A DNA stretch of 64,000 nucleotides from CATQGW01 sp965262235 (GCA_965262235.1 OZ253504.1:2294001-2358000); one strand, 5' to 3'. Counted from the stretch's first letter, positions 17,093 through 26,118 are shown. The notes: a model not told the origin generated them from the sequence alone. Made by a program: numbers and translations.

Positions 17093-18700
17093 CTAGTAGG
17101 CGGGCGCGGGGGTCTGCGTCGGCATGTCGACGGTCTTCTCGGTCACCAGGCAGTTGGTCGTGAGCACCATGCCGGCGATCGAGACGGCGTTCTCAAGCGC
17201 GGCGCGAGTGACCATCGCCGGATCGGCGATGCCCATCTCGATCATGTCGCCGTACTCGTCACTGGCGGCGTTGTAGCCCCAGTTTTTGGTCTCGCTGTCC
17301 TTGACCGACTGGACGATCACGGAGCCGTCCTGGCCGGCGTTGATCGCGATGCGGCGCATCGGCTCTTCCAGCGCGCGGTTGAGGATCGAGATGCCGGTCG
17401 CCTCGTCGCCTTCAAGCTCGACAGCGCCGAGCGTAGGGATGGCGTTGATCAAGGCCACGCCGCCTCCGGGGACCATGCCCTCTTCGACGGCCGCACGGGT
17501 CGCCGAGAGTGCGTCCTCGACGCGGTGCTTGCGCTCCTTGAGCTCGACCTCAGTGGCCGCGCCGACCTTGATGACGGCGACGGAGTTGGAGAGCTTGCCC
17601 AGGCGCTCCTGGGCCTTCTCGCGGTCCCAGTCGCTCTTGGCCGCCTCGAAGACGTGCCGGATCTGCGTGACGCGCTCGTCGATCTCGTTCGCTTCGCCGC
17701 GACCCTCGATGATCGTGCTGGCTTCCTTGGTGGCAACGAAGCGGCGCGCCCGACCGAGTTCGGAGATCTCCGCCGTCGCCAGCGAGCCGCCGAGCTGCTC
17801 ACTGATCACCGTGCCGCCGGTCAGCGTCGCGATGTCGCCAAGGTTGTCCTTCTGGCGGTCGCCGAAGCCCGGGGCCTTGACGGCGATCACGTTGACGGTG
17901 CCGCGCAGCTTGTTGACTGCGAGGGTGGCCAGCGCTTCGCCGTCGACATCCGAGGCGACGATCACGAGGTTCTTGGTGACCTTGAGGACCTTCTCGAGCA
18001 ACGGCAGGATGTCGGCCACGGCCGAGACCTTCTTGTCGGTGACGAGGATGTAGGGCTCGTCGAGCTCGGCCTCCATGCGGTCGGGGTTGGTCACGAAGTA
18101 GGGCGAGATGTAGCCGCGGTCGAACTGCATGCCGTCGACGTACTCGACCTCGGAGCGGATGCCCTTGCCCTCTTCGACGGTGATCACGCCGTCCTTGCCG
18201 ACCTTCTCCATGACCTCGCCGATCAGCTCGCCAATGGCGGGGTCGGCGGCGGAGATGCCAGCGATCTGGGACATCTGCTCGCGCGTGGTGACGCGCGTCG
18301 CGGTGTCGCGAATCTGCTCGGAGAGCAGCTCAACGCCGCGCTCGAGGCCGCGCTTCAGGGCCATCGGGTTCGCGCCGGCCGCGACGTTGCGCATGCCTTC
18401 GCGGACGATCGCCTGGGCGAGCACGGTCGCGGTGGTGGTGCCGTCTCCGGCGATGTCGTTGGTCTTCGAGGCGACTTCCTTGGCGAGCTGGGCGCCAATG
18501 TTGTGGAAGGGGTCTTCGAGGTCAATGTCGCGGGCGATCGTCACACCGTCGTTGGTGATCGTAGGCGCGCCGAACGTCTTGGCGAGCACGACGTTGCGGC
18601 CCTTGGGGCCGAGCGTGATCTTGACCGCGTCCGCCAGCGCGTCGATTCCTTCACGGAGCGCCTGGCGCGCTTCCTCGTCGAACAGCAGAGCCTTGGGCAT
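17093..18700 (-). CDS. groEL: chaperonin GroEL
   Basis: This 535-residue Hsp60 folds proteins in a double-ring chamber with GroES and ATP. Family landmarks are ITLGPKGRNVVL, VASKTNDIAGDGTTTATVLAQAI, the apical domain, and AVEEGMVPGGGVALINA. The C-terminus ends MPTQTPAPAY and lacks the Gly-Gly-Met repeat tail of E. coli GroEL. No groES is next to it in this window, so this is a solitary groEL locus. A CIRCE operator lies 72 bases upstream, predicting HrcA repression and heat induction, and a terminator follows the gene. Confidence 0.98.
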   Translation of the reverse strand: MPKALLFDEEARQALREGIDALADAVKITLGPKGRNVVLAKTFGAPTITNDGVTIARDIDLEDPFHNIGAQLAKEVASKTNDIAGDGTTTATVLAQAIVREGMRNVAAGANPMALKRGLERGVELLSEQIRDTATRVTTREQMSQIAGISAADPAIGELIGEVMEKVGKDGVITVEEGKGIRSEVEYVDGMQFDRGYISPYFVTNPDRMEAELDEPYILVTDKKVSAVADILPLLEKVLKVTKNLVIVASDVDGEALATLAVNKLRGTVNVIAVKAPGFGDRQKDNLGDIATLTGGTVISEQLGGSLATAEISELGRARRFVATKEASTIIEGRGEANEIDERVTQIRHVFEAAKSDWDREKAQERLGKLSNSVAVIKVGAATEVELKERKHRVEDALSATRAAVEEGMVPGGGVALINAIPTLGAVELEGDEATGISILNRALEEPMRRIAINAGQDGSVIVQSVKDSETKNWGYNAASDEYGDMIEMGIADPAMVTRAALENAVSIAGMVLTTNCLVTEKTVDMPTQTPAPAY

Positions 18701-18771
18701 ATCGAATCCGTCTCCTTGTTGATCGCGGCCTGCCCGTGCAGGTCAGTGGTTCCGAATGTGGTGTCCGTTGA

Positions 18772-18798
18772 TTGGCACTCTATGCGCGCGAGTGCCAG
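18772..18798 (-). promoter_or_regulatory. CIRCE element (HrcA operator) upstream of groEL
   Basis: TTGGCACTC, a 9-base spacer, then GAGTGCCAG matches the CIRCE consensus (TTAGCACTC-N9-GAGTGCTAA) with one mismatch in the left half-site and two in the right, and with the exact spacer length. It is 72 bases before the groEL start, the usual position for HrcA control. Confidence 0.9.
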
Positions 18799-18889
18799 AC
18801 GCAAGCGATTGTCGCGCAATCGATGCGCGGGCGCAAGCCTCCGACTGCCAGATCCGCCCCGTAAAGCGTCAATCCCGCTACAGCCGCAG

Positions 18890-19276
18890 CTACAGGAGGC
18901 GGGCGAGTCGCTGCGCCGAGCCATAACGGAGCAGCGCCACCGCTTCGATCGCCGCGTCGTCGACTGGCCCGTAGACGCGGCTGTCGGTGCTGCGCGAGGG
19001 GTTGTCGCCGAGCACGAACCAGCCCGATCCCTCACGGCTGACGATCCGCTTGATCGAGCGTCTCCCACCCTCGCGCGGCTCGCGGAAGACGACGATCCGC
19101 CCGGCCGCCGGGAGGAGGAGGCGCGGGAGCCAGCGCAGTGACACGCCGAGCAGCCGGTCAGCCTCGTGTAGCGTCGGCGCCATGCTGTCGCCGACAACCT
19201 GATAGAGCCGCAGGGGGGACCAGCTAGAAGTCGTCGAAGCCGAAATCGTCGTGGCCGTGACCGTGGTCGTGCCCAT
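18890..19276 (-). CDS. S26-family signal peptidase, SodX-like
   Basis: A small S26 serine protease domain. The nucleophile Ser is in VVGDSMAPTL, the general-base Lys in RRSIKRIVS, and the C-terminal box is VLGDNPSRSTDSRVYGPV. The compact size (about 107-128 residues) and lack of a membrane anchor resemble nickel-superoxide-dismutase maturation proteases (SodX), but no sodN is in this window. The start is uncertain: the ATG at 19276 used here overlaps fmdB by 53 bases and gives a Thr/Ser-rich N-terminus. The conserved domain begins near a CTG at 19213. It is the last gene before the groEL regulatory region on the same strand. Confidence 0.75.
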   Translation of the reverse strand: MGTTTVTATTISASTTSSWSPLRLYQVVGDSMAPTLHEADRLLGVSLRWLPRLLLPAAGRIVVFREPREGGRRSIKRIVSREGSGWFVLGDNPSRSTDSRVYGPVDDAAIEAVALLRYGSAQRLARLL

Positions 19277-19544
19277 GGCCACCCATGCCGGGCATGCCAC
19301 CCATGTCCGGCATACCACCCATGTCCGGCATCCCGCCCATGTCGGGCATCCCGCCGAAGTCGGGCATGCCGCCGAACGAGCTTCCAGCCCCGCCGGTGTG
19401 AATCGCGACGCCGGCGCCGAAGACGCGCACACCCGCGCCGCCGTCGTCCTTGGGGCAGGCCGGATCGCTGGGCGCCTGGCCCATGCGAGCTGTCAGTTCA
19501 AAGATCTCGCCGCATTCGGCGCAGCGGTAGTCGTAAGCGGGCAT
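19224..19544 (-). CDS. FmdB-type zinc ribbon protein with GGMPD repeats and His-rich tail
   Basis: A 106-residue protein. Residues 1-35 are an FmdB/CxxC_CXXC_SSSS zinc ribbon (MPAYDYRCAECGEIFE, Cys8, Cys11, Cys30); the usual fourth Cys after CP is replaced (CPKDDG). Residues 58-88 are five near-perfect five-residue repeats (GGMPD/GGMPG), then a tail of alternating His, Gly and Asp (GHGHDHGHGHDD). A GAAGGAG sequence precedes the ATG. FmdB proteins are small regulators of unclear mechanism; the tail looks metal-binding. Its end overlaps or abuts the S26 peptidase gene. Confidence 0.85.
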   Translation of the reverse strand: MPAYDYRCAECGEIFELTARMGQAPSDPACPKDDGGAGVRVFGAGVAIHTGGAGSSFGGMPDFGGMPDMGGMPDMGGMPDMGGMPGMGGHGHDHGHGHDDFGFDDF

Positions 19545-19637
19545 TCGTCGTCGCTCCTTCCGCGCGCGTTCAGCATAATGCAGCATCACGCGGCCTATCC
19601 TCCGCGCAGCCCCACGACAGGCCTGAGGGAGGCGCTC

Positions 19638-20939
19638 ATGCCCGACATCCGCGACTTTTGCGACCGACTCTGGAGCGGCGAGATCGACACGATCCGTGCC
19701 GCGCATCCGGTCGGCACGCCGTGGAACAACCGCGCAGCGGAGGAGATCGCCGAGGGGCTGCTCTACATGAAGTCGGCCGCCAGCATCAACACGCTGGACA
19801 CCGGCGACGGGCTCGTGATGCTCGACACGGGCACGCAGCAGGACGCCGAGAACGTGTTCCAGAGCGTGCGCCGCTGGCGGCCCGATGCGCCGCTCGTGTC
19901 GGCCGTGTTCTCGCACCACCACATCGATCACATCTTCGGCGTCGGCCGCTTCGATGCCGAGGCCAGCGAGCGCGGCTGGGCCCGCCCGATCGTCTTCGGG
20001 CAGCGCAAGATCGGCGAGCACTTCGACCGCTACAAGCGGACGCAGGGCTACAACACGGCGATCAACTCGCGGCAGTTCATGCGTCCCGGGATGGAGGCGC
20101 AGTCCTGGCTCCGCTGGCCCGACGAGTTTCGCTATCCGGATGTGTCCTTCGAGCAGCGCCTCAGCTTCCAGCGCGGCGATTGCAGCTTCGAGCTGACCCA
20201 CACCCGCGGGGAGACCGAGGACGCGGTCTGGACCTGGGTGCCCGAACGCCAGTTGCTCTGCCCCGGCGACCTGTTCATCTGGGCGGTGCCAAACGCGGGC
20301 AATCCGCAGAAGGTGCAGCGCTGGTGCGCGGAGTGGGCGGCCGGCCTGCGCGAGATGGCGGCGCTGGGCGCCGAGACGATGCTGCCGGGGCACGGCTTCC
20401 CGATCTTCGGCGCCGATCGCATCAGAGAGGCGCTCAACGACACGGCCGATCTGCTCGACGCGATCGAGTCGGGCACGCTGGCGCTGATGAACGAGGGCGC
20501 GACGCTCGACCGGGTGCTGCACGAGATCGAGCTGCCGGCGCATCTGCTGCAGAAGCCCTGGCTGCGCTCGGCCTACGACCACCCGGAGTTCATCGTGCGC
20601 AACGTCTGGCGCTTCTACGGCGGCTGGTACGACGGTGAGCCGGACCGCCTGCTGCCGGCGCCGCGAGCAGCCGAGGCGGCCGAGTGGGTGACGCTGGCCG
20701 GCGGTCTGCAGCCAGTGCTCGACCGCGCGCGGGCGCACCTCGACCACGGCAATCTGCAGCTGGCGTGTCACCTGATCGAGCACGCCGCGGCCGCCGCCCC
20801 GAGCCCCGCGGTCCACGCGTTGCGAGCCGAGATCTACGAAGCGCGCGCGGCCGAGCAGGACTCTTCGATGGCGCGCGGCATCTTCTCGTTCGCCGCAGCC
20901 TCATCCCGCCAGGGCAAGCGCGACGTGTTCAATCGCTGA
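19638..20939 (+). CDS. metallo-beta-lactamase fold hydrolase, alkyl-sulfatase-like
   Basis: This 433-residue cytoplasmic protein has the zinc motif SHHHIDHIFG (HxHxDH) near residue 95. Further ligands lie in LTHTRGETED and LLCPGDLF, and LPGHGFP carries the last His. After the lactamase core comes an alkyl-sulfatase-type dimerisation region (WRFYGGWYDGEPDRLLP) and a helical repeat tail (HLDHGNLQLACHLIEHA). This is the SdsA1/BDS1 layout, so hydrolysis of alkyl sulfate esters is plausible, though it is shorter than SdsA1 and lacks the C-terminal SCP2 domain. GGGAGG precedes the ATG at 19638. Confidence 0.88.
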   Translation: MPDIRDFCDRLWSGEIDTIRAAHPVGTPWNNRAAEEIAEGLLYMKSAASINTLDTGDGLVMLDTGTQQDAENVFQSVRRWRPDAPLVSAVFSHHHIDHIFGVGRFDAEASERGWARPIVFGQRKIGEHFDRYKRTQGYNTAINSRQFMRPGMEAQSWLRWPDEFRYPDVSFEQRLSFQRGDCSFELTHTRGETEDAVWTWVPERQLLCPGDLFIWAVPNAGNPQKVQRWCAEWAAGLREMAALGAETMLPGHGFPIFGADRIREALNDTADLLDAIESGTLALMNEGATLDRVLHEIELPAHLLQKPWLRSAYDHPEFIVRNVWRFYGGWYDGEPDRLLPAPRAAEAAEWVTLAGGLQPVLDRARAHLDHGNLQLACHLIEHAAAAAPSPAVHALRAEIYEARAAEQDSSMARGIFSFAAASSRQGKRDVFNR

Positions 20940-20978
20940 CCACGGATCGCGGAGCTGAGGCGCGTCGCCCCCTACGAA

Positions 20979-21146
20979 AGCTCTGAACAAGCTCGATCCG
21001 CTCTCCCCCCGCTCTGCGGGGGGAGATGTCACGGAGTGACAGAGGGGGGCCCCGGCCCCGGTGACCACATACCACCACAGTGTTGAACCTGAGACGCGGC
21101 CCCCCTCTGCCTTCGGCATCTCCCCCCGCAGAGCGGGGGGAGAGAA
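20979..21146. repeat. GC-rich palindromic repeat pair
   Basis: Two copies face each other. The left one runs AGCTCTGAACAAGCTCGATC, CTCTCCCCCCGC/GCGGGGGGAGATG hairpin, then TCACGGAGTGACAGAGGGGGG. The right is its inverted partner (CCCCCTCTGCCTTCGGCATC, CCCCCCGC/GCGGGGGG). Together they fill most of the gap between the hydrolase and thiamine pyrophosphokinase genes, which are convergent. Confidence 0.85.
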
Positions 21147-21181
21147 GAGCGCGCCGGCGCACCGATGTCTTGGGCAGCCTG

Positions 21182-21847
21182 CTACGGCAACCGCTCCGTC
21201 CGGAAGTGGTGGGTCGCGGCGGCGATCCCCTCGCGCACCTGGACCATTGCGCGGTCGATGATGATCTCGTTGGAGACGCCCTGGGCGAGGCCGCGCTTGA
21301 GCGTCGCGTCGGTCAGCGGCCACTTGAGGCCGACGGTCGTGACGCCTTCAACGCGCTCGGAGATCGGGATGACCGAGACGTAGTCGTCGGCGTGGCCGTG
21401 GAAGTGGGTCTCGCGCACGCCGTCGCCGCGCAGGATCGTCATCGCGCTCCAGCCGTCGACGGCCCAGGTCGGGATCTCGCGCAGGCTGGGATGGGTGAGC
21501 AGGCTGAGATTGCCGAGCGCGTGATCGATCCGCGGGCCGCCCAGCGCGCCGAGCACGATCAGCGAGGTTGCGCCGCGCTGCAGCGCGTATTCGATCGCGA
21601 CATCCGCGTCGGTGCGCTGCTGCGGCGCAGGGTGATCGACGATCTCGACGCCGCCCGAGCGCAACCGCCAGAGTTCGGCGTGGTCGATCGAGTCGAAGTC
21701 GCCGATCACGACTTCCGGCTGATTGCCGAGCGCGGCCAGGCGCACCGCGCCGCTATCCGCGGCGACCACGAGACCCGCCCCGGCGAGCGCCGAGCGAACC
21801 AGCGCGGAATCGTGCAGATCGCCCCCGAGTGCGACGACGACCTGCAC
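21182..21847 (-). CDS. thiN: thiamine pyrophosphokinase
   Basis: A 221-residue enzyme transferring pyrophosphate from ATP to thiamine to form the cofactor TPP. Landmarks are AADSGAVRLAALG, the catalytic VIGDFDSID, QQRTDADVAIEYAL (QxTD motif) and GALGGPRIDHALGN; the C-terminal thiamine-binding part includes GLKWPL and SNE. Length is usual. It lies 15 bases downstream of the LLM oxidoreductase gene on the same strand. No TPP riboswitch was recognised upstream. Confidence 0.95.
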   Translation of the reverse strand: MQVVVALGGDLHDSALVRSALAGAGLVVAADSGAVRLAALGNQPEVVIGDFDSIDHAELWRLRSGGVEIVDHPAPQQRTDADVAIEYALQRGATSLIVLGALGGPRIDHALGNLSLLTHPSLREIPTWAVDGWSAMTILRGDGVRETHFHGHADDYVSVIPISERVEGVTTVGLKWPLTDATLKRGLAQGVSNEIIIDRAMVQVREGIAAATHHFRTERLP

Positions 21848-21862
21848 GTCGGCAGCGCCCGG

Positions 21863-23119
21863 CTAGTCGCCGACCGGCTGGGGGTCGGCGACCGGCTCGG
21901 AGGCGCCGTTCGAGCTGGCGGCGTTCGCGGCTTCGGTCGCCTCGATCCCGGCGCGCAGGTCCGCCGGGACCTCCTTGCCGCTGTCGGTGAAGGCCTTGGC
22001 CATCGCCTTGCTGCCCGCTCCGAAGATGTCGAGCTGACGGTCTTCGACGAAGTCGCGCGACCCGACGATCCGTTCGAGCTGACCCTGGAAACGCGGAGCG
22101 ACGTAGCGCATCAACAGCTCAAAGCTGCGGTGGGTCTGGTCCGTCGTCGCCCACTCGTGGTGCATCGCGAGCACCCCGCCGATGCCGCCGGAGCGGTCGT
22201 GCAGAGCCTCGAGCTGATCGATCGCGTCATCCGGCGAGCCGACGATCACCTGGCCCTTGTCGATCGCTTCTTCGATCGTTTCGGCGGACTGGAGCGAGAT
22301 TCCGCCCTTGCGGCCGCGGTCGCGAACGTCGCCGACGTAGACGCGCTGCAGGAAGCCGGCGCGCACGTCCTCGATCGCCTGGGCGCGGGTCTCGGCGATG
22401 TGGATCGCGGTCACGACGCGCCAGTTCTTGCGCGAGACCTCGTGTCCGTTCTCTTCGGCCGCCTCCGCGTACCAGTCCCAGACGTTCTTCATGCCGTCGG
22501 AATCGGCGCCGCCCAGCGAGAGCAGGCTCGCGCCATGCTTGCCGGCGAGCTGCGGGCCGGCCGGTGTGAGGATCACCGCGACGGCGATTTCGGGGTGCGG
22601 GTCGGAGTACCAGGCCATCTGCAGTCGCGCTTCCGTGAGCGAGAACCAGTCGGTCTCAACCGTCACCGGCACGTCGCTGCGGGCGAGCTGGACGATCGCG
22701 TCGAGCGACTCGGCCATGCGTCGGCGCTGCGTCGTGGGCTCGATGCCCATCTGCACCGCGTCGGAGGTCAGCGCGCCGGGTCCAACGCCCAGCATCACGC
22801 GACCGCGCGTCATGTGGTCGAGCTGCAGCAGGTCGTCGGCGATCATCAGCGGGTTGTGGTAGGGCAGCGAGACGACGCCGGTGCCGAGCCTGATGTGCTT
22901 GGTGCGTTCCGCAGCGGCGGCGATGAAGATCATCGGGTTGGAGATCAACTCGCGCGCGAAGGAGTGGTGCTCACCGACCCAGGCCTCGTCGTAGCCGAGC
23001 ACATCAAGGGTCTCGATCAGCTCCATGTCGCGGTGCAGCGCGAGCGTGGGATGCTCGCCGACGCGGTGGAAGGGTGCGAGGAAGATGCCGAATTTCATTT
23101 TCTTGGGACGCCAGGACAT
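21863..23119 (-). CDS. LLM class flavin-dependent oxidoreductase
   Basis: This 418-residue luciferase-like (bacterial luciferase alpha/beta barrel) protein has KFGIFLAPFHRVGEHPTLALHRD, EAWVGEHHS, the RLGTGVVSLPYHNPLMIADDLLQLDHMTRGR core and GVGPGALTSDA. The family uses FMNH2 or F420 to oxygenate or oxidise diverse small molecules; the substrate is unknown. The extended C-terminus resembles limonene/alkane monooxygenase-like members. The start follows GGAGCTCG. It probably forms a two-gene operon with thiN. Confidence 0.9.
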   Translation of the reverse strand: MSWRPKKMKFGIFLAPFHRVGEHPTLALHRDMELIETLDVLGYDEAWVGEHHSFARELISNPMIFIAAAAERTKHIRLGTGVVSLPYHNPLMIADDLLQLDHMTRGRVMLGVGPGALTSDAVQMGIEPTTQRRRMAESLDAIVQLARSDVPVTVETDWFSLTEARLQMAWYSDPHPEIAVAVILTPAGPQLAGKHGASLLSLGGADSDGMKNVWDWYAEAAEENGHEVSRKNWRVVTAIHIAETRAQAIEDVRAGFLQRVYVGDVRDRGRKGGISLQSAETIEEAIDKGQVIVGSPDDAIDQLEALHDRSGGIGGVLAMHHEWATTDQTHRSFELLMRYVAPRFQGQLERIVGSRDFVEDRQLDIFGAGSKAMAKAFTDSGKEVPADLRAGIEATEAANAASSNGASEPVADPQPVGD

Positions 23120-23225
23120 ATCGAGCTCCGTTTCTGAGCGTTGTCAGCTCTCGTTATTCGCAGGGTAGCGGGTTAAGCCGATCCACTTGGCAGCGGCGGC
23201 AGGGCGTCTGCCACGCCGTCACGAA

Positions 23226-23278
23226 GCCTCTGAACAACTCTCCCCCCGCAAAGCGGGGGGAGATGAGTGACAGAGCAA
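23226..23278. repeat. partial GC-rich palindromic repeat
   Basis: CCTCTGAACAACTCTCCCCC, then the CCGC/GCGGGGGGAGATG hairpin and AGTGACAGAG. This is the left half of the family unit, shortened by loss of TCACGG. It is one of three repeats in the 525-base gap 23120-23644, which otherwise holds no gene I can support. Confidence 0.8.
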
Positions 23279-23320
23279 CTGTGTTGAAGATCAACTCAGT
23301 CGGCGCTGTTGGCGCCCTGT

Positions 23321-23498
23321 CCGTCATTCCTGCGGAGGCAGGAATCCATGCGACCGCCCAACGGTGCGACGAGTTCCCATCCGCCCGACGGCCCACCAGA
23401 GCCCCCAGCGCACCGCGCATGATCGGGCGCCGTCGCACATTGGGAGCGCCCTTGACCCCCACAGATCGCCTGGATTCCTGCCTCCGCAGGAATGACGG
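23321..23498. repeat. MITE-like element with 28-bp perfect terminal inverted repeats
   Basis: Arms 23321-23348 and 23471-23498 are perfect inverted copies (CCGTCATTCCTGCGGAGGCA and onward) enclosing 122 bases. A related element with the same arm family is at 28649-28845. There is no coding capacity. The spurious peptides VIPAEAGIH and DSCLRRNDG arise from the arms. Confidence 0.85.
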
Positions 23499-23584
23499 AA
23501 CCAGCACCTCCCGAGCCAGCGCGAACATACAAGGGGGGGCGACCGTGCCTGACTAGATACCCCTACGCCGATGAGTCGGGACCG

Positions 23585-23648
23585 CAGCCCCCCGCCTTCG
23601 GCATCTCCCGCCGCCAAGCGGGGCGAGAGTCATTCAGAGCGTTCCTAG
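23585..23648. repeat. GC-rich palindromic repeat abutting a stop codon
   Basis: A diverged copy (CCTTCGGCATCTCCCGCCGC, hairpin, then CATTCAGAGCGTTCCTAG). On the minus strand the adjacent CoA-transferase gene's TAG stop is the first three bases of the repeat terminus TAGGAACGCTCTGAA. Confidence 0.8.
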
Positions 23649-26047
23649 TTAATCACCCCAGCGACGACGAGTGCGTCAAACTCTTCCTGGCTGAGGCCGG
23701 CGATTTCGCGCAGGGCGTACTCGTTGTGCTCGCCGAGCGTGGGCGCGCGCTGGAGGATTCGGTCGTCCTCGTGCATGAAGCGGATCGCCTCGCGATCGAT
23801 GGCGATGTCGAAGGTCGGGTCGCTGGGCTGGCGGATGATCTGGTAATGGTCGCGGAAGTGCTCGTCGACTTCCATCATGTCGCGCAGGTTTTCGACGGCG
23901 TTGGCGGCGATCCCGGCGGCCTGAAGTAGCTCGGCGGCCTGCCATTTGTCCTGATTTTGCGCCCAATTGCTGATGATCGCGTCGAGTTCGTCCTCGTTCG
24001 CCTTTCGCGCCGCGTGCGAGGCGAAGCGTTCAGCCGCGGTCAGGTTTGGTAGGCCGATCACGCTGCAGAAGGCCGCCCACTGGTCGTCTCCGCGGACCGC
24101 GATCGCGACCCATTCGTCGTCGCCGATGGTGCGGTAGACGCCGTGCGGGCAGTGGTTGGGGTCGCGGTTGCCGGGGCGCTCGGGCATCTCGCCGGTGTGA
24201 GCGAAGCGCATCCATTCGGCGCCGAGCAAGGCCACGGTGGCGGACAGCTGCGAGAGTTCGATCTCGCGACCCTCGCCGGTCCGCTCGCGGGCGCGCAGCG
24301 CGGCCAGCACGCTGACGGCGAGCAGGTGCGGCGAGGTGAAGTCGGGGTAGGCGACGCCCGGCCCCCGCGGGGGACGTCCGGGGAAGCCGGTCAGGAAGTT
24401 CATCCCGGAGGCGGCCATCAAGAGGTTGCCGAGCGTCGGGAGCTTGCGCCAAGGGCTCTCGCCGCCCACGCCCGGCAGGTGCAGCACGATGATCCCGGGG
24501 TTGATCTCGCGCAGGGTCTCGTAGCCCAGCCCCATCCGTTCGAGCGTGCCGCCGCTGTAGTTGTTGGTCACCACGTCTGAGGTGGCGACCAGCTTGCGGA
24601 AGAGCTCGCGGCCGCGCTCGTCGGAGAGGTCGAGCGTGACCGACTTCTTGCCGGTGTTCGCCTGGTTGAACAGGTCCGGCAGGTCGACGTGGAAGCGTTG
24701 GCCGGTGATCGGCTGGTTGCGCACCGGGTCGATCCGCGCCATCGACTCGACCTTCAGCACCTCAGCGCCGAAGTTGGCCAGGATCCGCGAGCCCAGCGGG
24801 CCGGCGGCGACCCAGCACATATCGACCACGCGGATGCCCTCAAGCGGCTGGAGCGACATCGGTTCGTGGCGTGAGGGCTGGGCTGTCCGGTCGTTGTCGG
24901 ATGCGGGCGGGCTGGCCGAGCCGAGCCGCGGGGCGGCGCTGATTGGCAGCGGCGACTGCACGGGATCGAGCGCGCTGCGGCTGAAGCTGAGGCTCGCGTC
25001 CAGCTCAGGCGCTTCAACATCGCGGAACTGGCCCGCCGTCTGGTAGTGCTCGGAGTCGGCGAACTGATCAAAGCTGAGCGTCGGCATGGCCGCATGGTTG
25101 CCGGCCTGCAGTTCGCGCAGCAGCTCGGCGCGGTCCATCCGCGCGGCCAGGTCGCGGGCGAGGAACTGGAACGGGTTCTCGAGGTACTGCCAGGCGGCGC
25201 GGTCGCCCTGGTGCAGCACCATCCAGTCGTCAGGGGTGTAGCCGTGCTCGATCCCGGCGGCGTCGAGCAGCGCCAGGAAGCTGCCCAGCCCGAGCGCGGA
25301 GATGTTGCAGCCCAGCCACTTGCCATCGCGACACTGGAGCGACTGGCTGAGCGCGGGCCGCACGGGGATTTGGTCTCGCCACAACCAGGCGTTGGGGTTC
25401 GAGGTCTGCACGAGCTGGAAGGAGGTCGCCTCCTGCATCGAGATGTCGAAATGCGCGCCCGGCCGTGAAGGCACGCGATCGCGCCCGTGCAGCGCGATCA
25501 TCGCGGCGGTGGCGATCTGCAGGCCGATCATCGTGTGCGCGACGTGAGCGGGTCCGCGGGTCGGCGGGTCCTCGCGCTGGCCGCTGATCTGCAGGAAGCC
25601 GGCGGCGGCGGAAGTGGTCAGATCGGTGGCGCGCCAGTCTCGCTTGGGGCCGCGTTGACCGTAAGGCGTGGCCGAAATGAGGATCAGGTGGGGGTTGAGC
25701 TGGTGAAGGGCGTCGGCGCCGAGGCCCAACGCGTCGAGCGCGCCGGGCTGCTGCGATTCGATCAGGATGTCCGCGTCGGCGGCCAGGCGTCGCAGCTCCT
25801 CAGCGCCCGCCGGTGTCTCGATGTCGACGATCAGCGATCGCTTGTTGGCGTTGAAGTAGAGGTGCTGGAACGAGCGCTCAGGGCCCGACTGGTCATCGAG
25901 GAACGGCGCCATCGCGCGGATCTCGCCACCGCTCGGCGGCTCGATCAGGAGGACCTCGGCCCCGAGGTCGGCAAGCAACCGCCCGCCCAGGGCCGACCGA
26001 TGGTCGGCCAGTTCCAGCACCCGTACCCCGTCGAGCGGCGTTGTCAT
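23645..26047 (-). CDS. double-headed CaiB/BaiF family CoA-transferase (copy 1)
   Basis: About 800 residues comprising two class III CoA-transferase modules. Module 1 starts LDGVRVLELADHRSALGGRLLADLGAEVLLIEPP; module 2 starts near residue 395 with LEGIRVVDMCWVAAGPLGSRILANFGAEVLKVES. Class III enzymes move CoA between acids through an aspartyl-CoA intermediate. Normal subunits are about 400 residues and work as interlaced dimers, so a fused pair could be a single-chain dimer. Module 1 is more diverged (the usual GP after the first strand reads RSAL) and may be non-catalytic. The start at 26047 matches the paralogue; a longer frame begins at 26095. A close tandem paralogue lies immediately upstream. 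Confidence 0.88.
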   Translation of the reverse strand: MTTPLDGVRVLELADHRSALGGRLLADLGAEVLLIEPPSGGEIRAMAPFLDDQSGPERSFQHLYFNANKRSLIVDIETPAGAEELRRLAADADILIESQQPGALDALGLGADALHQLNPHLILISATPYGQRGPKRDWRATDLTTSAAAGFLQISGQREDPPTRGPAHVAHTMIGLQIATAAMIALHGRDRVPSRPGAHFDISMQEATSFQLVQTSNPNAWLWRDQIPVRPALSQSLQCRDGKWLGCNISALGLGSFLALLDAAGIEHGYTPDDWMVLHQGDRAAWQYLENPFQFLARDLAARMDRAELLRELQAGNHAAMPTLSFDQFADSEHYQTAGQFRDVEAPELDASLSFSRSALDPVQSPLPISAAPRLGSASPPASDNDRTAQPSRHEPMSLQPLEGIRVVDMCWVAAGPLGSRILANFGAEVLKVESMARIDPVRNQPITGQRFHVDLPDLFNQANTGKKSVTLDLSDERGRELFRKLVATSDVVTNNYSGGTLERMGLGYETLREINPGIIVLHLPGVGGESPWRKLPTLGNLLMAASGMNFLTGFPGRPPRGPGVAYPDFTSPHLLAVSVLAALRARERTGEGREIELSQLSATVALLGAEWMRFAHTGEMPERPGNRDPNHCPHGVYRTIGDDEWVAIAVRGDDQWAAFCSVIGLPNLTAAERFASHAARKANEDELDAIISNWAQNQDKWQAAELLQAAGIAANAVENLRDMMEVDEHFRDHYQIIRQPSDPTFDIAIDREAIRFMHEDDRILQRAPTLGEHNEYALREIAGLSQEEFDALVVAGVIN

Positions 26048-26118
26048 CGCCTGCGAGGGTACATCGCCTACATCGTGACGATCGGCGATGACCACATCTC
26101 GAGGGTCATGCGGGATCG

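Noticed and set aside
16385..19141. 918-residue open frame on the + strand
   Set aside because: It is the antisense shadow of pyruvate kinase and groEL; GC-rich codon bias keeps it open, and its translation has no domain.
20940..21180. Peptides rich in SPPAERGERG, GGRCHGVTEGGAP, VIPAEAGIH, SCLRRNDG in many short frames
   Set aside because: They are translations of the palindromic and MITE-like repeats, not proteins.
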